Source: an uncultured Gammaproteobacteria bacterium (GTDB taxonomy: Bacteria; Pseudomonadota; Gammaproteobacteria; SZUA-140). Taken from it: DNA of 7,493 nucleotides. Under the pieces are notes generated by a model. The model did no database searches, was not told where the DNA came from, and saw nothing but the letters and a program-made list of their open reading frames with translations. The stretch covers positions 1-7,493 of the forward strand of contig CALZIG010000168.1 of NCBI GenBank assembly GCA_945787585.1, given 5' to 3'. Below are positions 1 through 5,340 of the stretch, one piece after another. Numbering within the stretch: position 1 is the stretch's first letter; every line of letters starts with the position of its first letter. The position numbers and the translations under genes were made by a program.

Positions 1-454
1 GAGCCACTTTCATGACCAACACGACGTCATCGTTCTCATCGGTCTGAATCTGCATTGCATAATGATCAAGCCCCTTACTGTTAGCACCTTCCTCTGAATT
101 TGCAGGTGTATGCCAATGCTGAACGATCTTTCCTTCAATCGGTGCACGTGTCACGTAACTCCCCAGCCGATGCATCCGCATCTTCACGCTGATCGCATTA
201 CGTTTCAAATACTCGTCGTACACGCTATCGATCTGCAATATTTCAGCATCTGCAGGGGACACAACCCCTAATGGTGCTGCGGGGATCTCACGCGCGGGGT
301 CTCGAAATATATAAACCAGTAACAGGCTCAGCAACCACAGTGGCAATGCAGCCAATAGACCAAAATAAAACTTGGCGACAAATCCTGATGCCACCATCGC
401 TGCGATAAACAGCCAGCCTTCACTGGCGATATAAGTACGCGCAACGCGACTCAT
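1..454 (-). CDS. psd: Phosphatidylserine decarboxylase-like protein, N-terminal 151 residues (runs off left edge)
   Basis: Reading the minus strand from the ATG at 454 gives 151 open codons up to the window edge. The protein starts MSRVARTYIASEGW, has two hydrophobic segments (about residues 14-30 and 32-48, probable membrane anchors), then YIFRDPAREIP (48-58) and GVVSPADAEI (63-72). These match the F-RDP-R...VVSPADG signature of short-form Psd proteins, which decarboxylate phosphatidylserine to phosphatidylethanolamine at the inner membrane. An AGGGG sequence 7-8 bases upstream supports the start. Genes of this family are known after ilvC in proteobacteria, often followed by pssA. Oddities: where family members have LNVHVNRAP, this one reads LGSYVTRAP (about 97-105), so the usual His is Tyr, and SPADG is SPADA. 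The C-terminal self-cleavage Ser motif is outside the window. Family membership is likely; decarboxylase activity is uncertain. Confidence 0.75.
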   Translation of the reverse strand, partial: MSRVARTYIASEGWLFIAAMVASGFVAKFYFGLLAALPLWLLSLLLVYIFRDPAREIPAAPLGVVSPADAEILQIDSVYDEYLKRNAISVKMRMHRLGSYVTRAPIEGKIVQHWHTPANSEEGANSKGLDHYAMQIQTDENDDVVLVMKVA

Positions 455-470
455 CGCGCTACCCCTGCGG

Positions 471-520
471 TATAAAAATAAAAAGCCCCAATCCCGGCAT
501 GAATCCGGGCTTGAGGCTTT
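471..520 (-). terminator. Rho-independent terminator after ilvC
   Basis: In the minus-strand transcript, bases 520-515 pair with 487-482 (AAAGCC/GGCTTT), 513-511 with 491-489, and 509-505 with 497-493 (CCCGG/CCGGG). There are two single mismatches and a 7-base loop. The stem runs directly into TTTTTATTTTTAT (484 down to about 471). GC-rich stem plus U-tract is the classic intrinsic terminator, oriented to end the ilvBHC transcript. It lies only about 17-28 bases before the start codon of the Psd-like gene. Confidence 0.85.
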
Positions 521-561
521 ATCGCGTTGCAAGCGAGCATACTGCTTCTTAACAACGTAAC

Positions 562-599
562 GTCTGTATTAATCCTGACAAACCAGATTAGTATCAGAC
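562..599 (-). other. Long imperfect stem-loop in ilvC 3' UTR
   Basis: Bases 562-574 and 586-599 are near-perfect inverted repeats (GTCTG-TA-TAATC type arms) around an 11-base loop. In the minus-strand RNA this gives about 12 base pairs with one bulged base and one C-A mismatch. It begins at the base right after the ilvC stop codon (602-600). No U-tract follows, so it is not itself a terminator. It may protect the mRNA 3' end or mark a processing site; the role is inference. Confidence 0.6.
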
Positions 600-1619
<1,020 letters not shown>

Positions 1620-1696
1620 TTATCATTTCCTCTTTCTAAATTTCACAAAATTCAAATTCGTTTAAGCCACTCGTATTCCCAAAGCGATTAGCGTCG

Positions 1697-1710
1697 ATGG
1701 CGCAAGCCAT
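1697..1710 (-). other. Small stem-loop between ilvH and ilvC
   Basis: ATGGC-GCAA-GCCAT forms a perfect 5-base-pair stem with a 4-base loop, 12 bases after the ilvH stop codon. No T-run follows on either strand, so it is not a terminator. The rest of the 106-base gap (1617-1722) is AT-rich before the ilvC ribosome binding site, and I see no convincing separate ilvC promoter. A pause or processing site is possible; chance is equally so. Confidence 0.3.
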
Positions 1711-1722
1711 TCAAACACTGAC

Positions 1723-2214
1723 TCAGGGATATAAACTCTTTTCGCCGCGTGCGATTCCACTTACCCCGGAACGCACGGTTTCAATAATCTCATCAGCGTT
1801 AATTGCCGCGATAAACTCTACAATCCTGTCACCAGAATCGGTCAGCTCTATCGTATACGTAGTATCGGTGACATCAAGTATACGCCCACTAAAGATATCC
1901 GCGAGTCGCTTGTACTCTTCCCGGGCCTCACCAACGGCCTTCACTTTCACCAGCGCCATCTCACGTTCGATGTGTTCATCTTCACTCAAATCGACTAATT
2001 TGATGACATCGATCAGCTTATTGAGCTGTTTGGTGATCTGCTCGATAATCTCTTCAGAGCCACTCGTCACGATGGTCATACGTGACATTGAGCCATCTTC
2101 TGTCGGCGCCACCGTCAATGACTCGATATTATAACCACGCGCTGAAAAGAGGCCGGCCACACGCGATAAGGCACCCGCCTCATTTTCCATCAAAATAGAT
2201 ATTACATGTCTCAT
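1723..2214 (-). CDS. ilvH: Acetolactate synthase small (regulatory) subunit
   Basis: This 163-residue protein activates the catalytic subunit IlvB and makes the enzyme sensitive to valine feedback. The N-terminal ACT domain (about 3-75) starts MRHVISILMENEAGALSRVA and continues with SARGYNIESLTVAPTEDG. N11, G14, N29 and A36, the valine-site positions known from E. coli IlvH, are all present, so the complex is predicted to be inhibited by valine. The C-terminal ACT-like domain covers roughly 80-160, ending IARGEKSLYP. The ATG lies 11 bases after the ilvB stop codon, and the only weak Shine-Dalgarno (GAGTG) overlaps that stop, which suggests translation coupled to ilvB so the subunits are made together. 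Length and sequence are typical of the family. Confidence 0.97.
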   Translation of the reverse strand: MRHVISILMENEAGALSRVAGLFSARGYNIESLTVAPTEDGSMSRMTIVTSGSEEIIEQITKQLNKLIDVIKLVDLSEDEHIEREMALVKVKAVGEAREEYKRLADIFSGRILDVTDTTYTIELTDSGDRIVEFIAAINADEIIETVRSGVSGIARGEKSLYP

Positions 2215-2225
2215 CGGGCTACACT

Positions 2226-3920
2226 CTACACCAGAATCATTTCATTGAGGCCAGCACCGGCAGGAATCATCGGGTAGACATTCTCCTCCTGATCGGTAAC
2301 AAAATCCATAAACACCAGACGATCTTTCAACTTCATCGCCTCTTCCATCGCGCCATCCACATCAGCCGGATTATCGATACGCATGCCGACATGGCCATAA
2401 CTTTCCGCAAGCTTGACGAAATCGGGTAATGCTTCCATGTAGGACATCGCATAACGACGCTTATAGAAGAACTCCTGCCACTGGCGCACCATCCCGAGAT
2501 AACGGTTATTCAGCGCGATAATCTTGATCGGTAGACCGTACTGCAAACAGGTAGAAAGCTCCTGAATACACATCTGGATACTCCCTTCACCGGTGACACA
2601 GGCCACTGTCGCATCGGGATGCGCAAACTGAACCCCCATTGCCGCTGGTAGGCCAAAACCCATGGTGCCGAGGCCACCCGAGTTGATCCAGCGATAGGGC
2701 TTGTCAAACTTATAATACTGCGCCGCCCACATCTGGTGCTGGCCCACATCAGAAGTAACGAAGGCATCACCGTGGGTCGCTTTATAGAGCGATTCGATCA
2801 CCTGCTGCGGTTTGACCTGCCCACTGTCGTGATCGTACTTGAGACAATCAACAGCGCGCCATTCCTCGATCTGATTCCACCAGCTCGCCAGCGCCTTCGC
2901 GTCAGGCTTTTTATCACCTGCTTTGAGCAGCTTAATCATCTCCTGAAGGACATTCGGGACTGAACCTACAATCGGCACATCCACCTTGACGTTCTTCGAG
3001 ATCGATGACGGATCGATATCGACATGAATAATCTTTGCAGACGGACAAAACTTTTCAATATTGCCCGTCACGCGGTCATCAAAGCGTGCGCCGATGGCAA
3101 TCAATACATCACAGTGGTGCATCGACATATTGGCTTCATAAGTTCCGTGCATGCCCAGCATGCCGACAAACTGTTTATCGGTTGCAGGATAGGCACCCAG
3201 CCCCATCAATGTGTTGGTCACGGGGTAGCCCAGCATCTGCGCCAGCTCAGTCAACTCCGCCGCGCCACGCCCCAGTATGACGCCGCCACCGGTATAAAAA
3301 ATCGGGCGCTCGGCCGCAAGCATCATCGCCACCGCACGCTTGATCTGCCCTATATGACCGGTCACCACTGGATTGTAAGAACGAATCGAAACCGTGTCCG
3401 GGTATTTGAATTCAGCCTTCTCTGCCGTCACATCTTTCGGAATATCGATCACCACTGGCCCTGGACGGCCGGTGGTCGCGATATAAAAGGCCTTTTTGAT
3501 CGTCTCCGCCAGCTCCGCAACATCCTTGACCAGAAAGTTGTGTTTCACGCAGGGGCGTGTGATGCCGATTGAATCGACCTCCTGAAAGGCGTCATTACCG
3601 ATCATATTGGTCGGTACCTGACCGGTAATCACCACCATCGGGATAGAGTCCATGAAGGCGGTCGCAATCCCGGTCACGGCATTGGTGGCCCCAGGGCCAG
3701 AGGTGACGAGCGCGACACCAGGTTTACCAGTCGAGCGCGCATAGCCATCCGCGGCATGCGTCGCCGCCTGCTCGTGTCTGACCAGAATATGCTTAACGTC
3801 ATCCTGCTGATACAGCGCATCATAAATATGCAGTACTGCACCACCAGGGTAGCCAAACAGATGTGTTACTCCCTCTTCTTTCAGGGAACGGACGAGAATC
3901 TCCGCGCCGGTTAATTCCAC
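2226..3920 (-). CDS. ilvB: Acetolactate synthase large (catalytic) subunit
   Basis: Thiamine-diphosphate enzyme that joins two pyruvates to 2-acetolactate, or pyruvate and 2-oxobutyrate to 2-aceto-2-hydroxybutyrate, the first step of Val/Leu/Ile synthesis. From the GTG at 3920 it is 564 residues. The N-terminal TPP domain has FGYPGGAVL and the catalytic Glu in RHEQAA (E50). The FAD-linked central domain covers about 190-325. The C-terminal TPP domain has VTGEGSIQM (442-450) and NN (471-472). The Trp in MVRQWQEFF (W481) is the residue linked to preference for 2-oxobutyrate. The metal-binding motif reads GEGS instead of the more common GDGS; I recall the same variant from Pseudomonas enzymes. 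Start choice: AGAGG (3934-3930) is 9 bases before this GTG but touches the in-frame GTG at 3929, so the longer 567-residue form is unlikely. The gene is also called ilvI. It heads ilvB-ilvH-ilvC. Confidence 0.95.
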   Translation of the reverse strand: MELTGAEILVRSLKEEGVTHLFGYPGGAVLHIYDALYQQDDVKHILVRHEQAATHAADGYARSTGKPGVALVTSGPGATNAVTGIATAFMDSIPMVVITGQVPTNMIGNDAFQEVDSIGITRPCVKHNFLVKDVAELAETIKKAFYIATTGRPGPVVIDIPKDVTAEKAEFKYPDTVSIRSYNPVVTGHIGQIKRAVAMMLAAERPIFYTGGGVILGRGAAELTELAQMLGYPVTNTLMGLGAYPATDKQFVGMLGMHGTYEANMSMHHCDVLIAIGARFDDRVTGNIEKFCPSAKIIHVDIDPSSISKNVKVDVPIVGSVPNVLQEMIKLLKAGDKKPDAKALASWWNQIEEWRAVDCLKYDHDSGQVKPQQVIESLYKATHGDAFVTSDVGQHQMWAAQYYKFDKPYRWINSGGLGTMGFGLPAAMGVQFAHPDATVACVTGEGSIQMCIQELSTCLQYGLPIKIIALNNRYLGMVRQWQEFFYKRRYAMSYMEALPDFVKLAESYGHVGMRIDNPADVDGAMEEAMKLKDRLVFMDFVTDQEENVYPMIPAGAGLNEMILV

Positions 3921-3922
3921 AG

Positions 3923-3982
3923 CTAGCACCCTCTTTGAGAAGTAAAAACACCCGTGAAAAACGGGTGACTTGAATACTTCAT
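3923..3982 (-). CDS. Possible 19-residue ORF between leader peptide and ilvB
   Basis: An ATG at 3982-3980 overlaps the stop of the upstream leader ORF as ATGA. Its frame (MKYSSHPFFTGVFTSQRGC) runs through both arms of the terminator hairpin and stops with TAG at 3925-3923, two bases before the chosen ilvB GTG. It has no Shine-Dalgarno of its own, so it could only be translated by re-initiation. Translation here would open the terminator hairpin. The peptide has no recognisable family. The arrangement may be chance. Confidence 0.25.
   Translation of the reverse strand: MKYSSHPFFTGVFTSQRGC
3930..3934 (-). promoter_or_regulatory. ilvB ribosome binding site (decides the start)
   Basis: AGAGG on the minus strand, 9 bases upstream of the GTG at 3920-3918. 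The alternative GTG at 3929-3927 would leave no spacer, so this site favours the shorter protein beginning MELTGAEILV, which is also where the family's homology begins. Confidence 0.7.
3944..3967 (-). terminator. Terminator hairpin in the ilvB leader (probable attenuator)
   Basis: In the minus-strand RNA, CACCCGT (3967-3961) pairs perfectly with ACGGGTG (3955-3949) around a 5-base loop, followed directly by TTTTT (3948-3944). A 7-base-pair GC-rich stem with a U-run, placed upstream of ilvB, its ribosome binding site and start codon, would stop transcription before the operon. That makes sense only as a conditional terminator. It begins 11 bases after the stop codon of the Leu/Ile-rich leader ORF. 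Confidence 0.75.
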
Positions 3983-3999
3983 TTACGTATTAATATAAG
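3970..3999 (+). promoter_or_regulatory. Candidate plus-strand promoter (toward the tautomerase gene)
   Basis: TTGAAT (3970-3975), an 18-base spacer, and TATAAG (3994-3999, five of six consensus bases) form a plausible sigma-70 promoter about 140 bases before the tautomerase start. It overlaps the ilv leader on the other strand. AT-rich DNA makes chance matches easy. Confidence 0.25.
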
Positions 4000-4080
4000 G
4001 GAACGAATTTTAATAAGATTCGACCAAAAAAGATAGGGAAGAAAGCAGAAACTTCTGAAAATACAAGCCATTTCCGCCAT
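3979..4080 (-). CDS. Probable ilvBHC leader peptide, 33 residues, Leu/Ile-rich
   Basis: An ATG at 4080-4078 opens a 33-codon frame ending with TGA at 3981-3979. Ten of 33 residues are Leu or Ile: I7, L14, L17, L22, I23, I25, L28, I29, L30, I31; there is no Val. The end reads SLILIRK, encoded by TCC CTT ATA TTA ATA CGT AAA. ATA is rarely used for Ile in genes such as ilvB, ilvH and ilvC, where ATC prevails, which fits a stalling site. A terminator hairpin follows. In proteobacteria, ilv operons are often controlled by leader peptides rich in the operon's own end products; ribosome stalling when charged tRNA is scarce favours read-through. Weak points: no clear Shine-Dalgarno (a second ATG is at codon 4), AT-rich DNA gives Leu/Ile codons by chance, and I could not find a strong antiterminator pairing by eye. 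Confidence 0.5.
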   Translation of the reverse strand: MAEMACIFRSFCFLPYLFWSNLIKIRSLILIRK

Positions 4081-4085
4081 TTGAT

Positions 4086-4107
4086 ACGGTTTTATGCTAC
4101 AAACCGT
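4086..4107. promoter_or_regulatory. Perfect 7-bp inverted repeat in the divergent promoter region
   Basis: ACGGTTT (4086-4092) and AAACCGT (4101-4107) are exact inverted repeats around an 8-base spacer. They lie between the putative ilv leader peptide (starting at 4080) and the tautomerase gene (starting at 4143). As DNA this could be an operator for a dimeric regulator controlling one or both directions. As RNA it would be a 5' hairpin in the ilv leader. The sequence alone does not decide. Confidence 0.4.
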
Positions 4108-4116
4108 TGAAAACCA

Positions 4117-4124
4117 ACTATAAC
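4117..4124. promoter_or_regulatory. Overlapping candidate -10 elements for divergent promoters
   Basis: Read on the minus strand, 4122-4117 is TATAGT, a good -10 that would start the ilv transcript near 4110 and leave about 30 bases before the leader peptide. Read on the plus strand, 4119-4124 is TATAAC, which would start tautomerase mRNA near 4131. Neither has a good -35 element. An alternative ilv promoter is TTGGTT (4117-4112), 17 bases, TAAAAC (4094-4089), but it would leave almost no untranslated leader. Confidence 0.3.
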
Positions 4125-4142
4125 GAATGCAGGGGTATTCCT

Positions 4143-4490
4143 ATGCCATTATTAAGAATTCAGACCAATATCACCATTGAGGAGAGCGCAGAACAGGCTA
4201 TGCTAACGCAATTATCGGCCACCGTCGCCGATCAGCTTGGCAAACCAGAAGGCTACGTCATGGTGATGCTCGAAGGTGGCAAAGCGATGTTTTTCGCTGC
4301 GAATGATGATCCGGCCGCCTATCTGGAACTGAAAAGCCTCGGCTTACCGCAAGAAACCACGCCCGCACTCTGCGCCGCGTTATGCGAGGTGGTCAACCAG
4401 CAGCTTTCAATCCCGGCAGATCGTATCTACATTGAATTTTCCAGCCCACCGCGCCATATGTGGGGCTGGAATAACAGCACCTTTGGGTGA
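4143..4490 (+). CDS. MIF-family (4-oxalocrotonate tautomerase superfamily) tautomerase
   Basis: 115 residues, 114 once Met is removed, the same length as human macrophage migration inhibitory factor. The start MPLLRIQTN exposes Pro1, the catalytic base of this superfamily. GKPEGYVMV supplies the conserved Lys (K33 in Pro1 numbering), RIYIEF gives Y95, and the end GWNNSTFG nearly matches the MIF C-terminus WNNSTF. These proteins form trimers and tautomerise keto/enol acids such as phenylpyruvate; the true bacterial substrate is generally unknown. Differences from human MIF: the N97 position is Glu, and the CxxC oxidoreductase motif is absent (the region reads DDPAAYLELKS). No signal peptide. 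The ATG has AGGGGT (4131-4136) six bases upstream; an upstream TTG at 4107 lacks support. The gene is divergent from ilvB and convergent with the hydrolase-like gene, 18 bases away. Confidence 0.92.
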   Translation: MPLLRIQTNITIEESAEQAMLTQLSATVADQLGKPEGYVMVMLEGGKAMFFAANDDPAAYLELKSLGLPQETTPALCAALCEVVNQQLSIPADRIYIEFSSPPRHMWGWNNSTFG

Positions 4491-4508
4491 CCTGCGCTTT
4501 TTTAGCCT

Positions 4509-5231
4509 TTACTCATCGATTAGATGGCGCTTTAGAAACTGCTGGGTTGCGTCCCACGCCTCATTGCTGGCCGCAACCTGATAGGTTTTATTCTGTGGGT
4601 TCACGAAACCGGCCGCTGCATTGACGCTGACCACATCAAGAATCTTACGCAGCTGTAACATCACTTGCTGAAACTCATCGACCTTGTCCATGCTGAGATT
4701 GAGATCCTGTCGACCAAACACCCCGAGTATCGGCACATCAATGCCGGCAATATCTTGTGCCGCACTCTGCGGCAATGCGTAAAAGGCGATCAGTGCATCA
4801 ATATCCGCATCTTCATCCGCCGCCACCTGGTAACTGAATTTAGCGCCGTACCCCCACCCCATCAGTGCAACTTTGCGTTGTCGTTTTTTTAGATAATCCA
4901 GTGCGCCGTTGATATCGGCTAGCACCCATTCAGGATCGGTCTGCCCCATCACCTCGCTGGTCATCAGTTCATCGCGTACTCGACGGCCATCGTAGAGATC
5001 AGCCACCACTACGCGGTAGCCCTGTTTTCCCAGTCGATCCGCCCAGTTTTTTGCCTCCTGCGCCAATCCCCAGCGATCGTGTGCCAACGCGATGCCGATA
5101 TCCGCATCTTCCGGGCCCGCCACATAGGCGTTAAACTGGGTGCCATAAGCCGTTTTCAGCGTGACCATTTCGGCACTGCTGTTACTCGCACAGAGGCAGC
5201 AGATGACCATTAACAAATACTTACGCAACAT
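4509..5231 (-). CDS. Exported dienelactone-hydrolase-fold protein, probably catalytically inactive
   Basis: 240 residues. The N-terminus (MLRKYLLMVICCLCASNSSA, then EMV) looks like a Sec signal peptide with cleavage near residue 20, so a periplasmic location is likely. The rest follows the alpha/beta-hydrolase layout of the dienelactone hydrolase family: ALAHDRWGL (48-56), GYRVVVADLYDGR (71-83), DINGALDYL (106-114), VALMGWGYGAKFS (121-133), VPILGVFGRQD (166-176) and a C-terminal helix. At the nucleophile elbow, where active members have G-x-C-x-G-G, this one has G-W-G127-Y-G, with Gly encoded by GGG. At the usual G-A-x-H-G-F it has A-A-A207-G-F, so the His is missing. The Asp (D176) remains and the active-site Glu aligns with D52. 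An AGGGG 7 bases upstream supports the ATG. It lies 109 bases downstream of the permease gene on the same strand. Function unknown; binding rather than hydrolysis is the likeliest role. Confidence 0.88.
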   Translation of the reverse strand: MLRKYLLMVICCLCASNSSAEMVTLKTAYGTQFNAYVAGPEDADIGIALAHDRWGLAQEAKNWADRLGKQGYRVVVADLYDGRRVRDELMTSEVMGQTDPEWVLADINGALDYLKKRQRKVALMGWGYGAKFSYQVAADEDADIDALIAFYALPQSAAQDIAGIDVPILGVFGRQDLNLSMDKVDEFQQVMLQLRKILDVVSVNAAAGFVNPQNKTYQVAASNEAWDATQQFLKRHLIDE

Positions 5232-5286
5232 ACGTATCCCCTGTCACTCGATAATCTCGAACGAAAAGCATACCTCAGAAGTGGTC

Positions 5287-5316
5287 ATCGTGCCATCCAG
5301 CGATAGTGGCATCGAT
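5287..5316. other. Imperfect inverted repeat between permease and hydrolase-like genes
   Basis: ATCGTGCCA (5287-5295) and TGGCA-T-CGAT (5307-5316) can pair over 9 base pairs with one bulged T, around an 11-base loop. On the minus-strand transcript no U-run follows, so it is not a standard intrinsic terminator. It could be a stabilising stem or an operator ahead of the hydrolase-like gene (start at 5231). No clear promoter is visible in this 109-base gap. Confidence 0.35.
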
Positions 5317-5340
5317 AATTAATGGGTGATAGATCATCGG

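Noticed and set aside
471..505. Promoter for the Psd-like gene inside the terminator (TTCATG, 17 bases, TATTTT on the minus strand)
   Set aside because: Only 3 of 6 and 4 of 6 consensus bases, and T-rich DNA from the terminator tail gives such matches by chance.
1697..2134. 145-codon plus-strand frame antisense to ilvH
   Set aside because: Low-complexity Ser/Ile composition typical of the complement of a real gene; ilvH on the other strand is certain.
3024..3572. 182-codon open frame on the plus strand inside ilvB
   Set aside because: It lies wholly antisense to a well-conserved gene, is rich in His, Arg and Gln as mirror frames are, and has no recognisable motif.
3927..3929. Upstream GTG as the ilvB start
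   Set aside because: It abuts the Shine-Dalgarno with no spacer; the GTG at 3920 has normal spacing and matches the family's N-terminus.
4061..4080. Tandem GCCATTT direct repeat near the leader peptide start
   Set aside because: Two 7-base copies nine bases apart; it simply encodes the two Met-Ala starts of the leader frame and is too short to call a repeat element.
4107..4142. TTG at 4107 as an extended start for the tautomerase
   Set aside because: It would bury the catalytic Pro1; the ATG at 4143 has a good ribosome binding site and gives the exact family length.
4478..4503. CACC-TTTG-GGTG hairpin and T6 run as a terminator after the tautomerase gene
   Set aside because: The stem is only 4 bp and 8 bases separate it from the T-run, so it is too weak to call.
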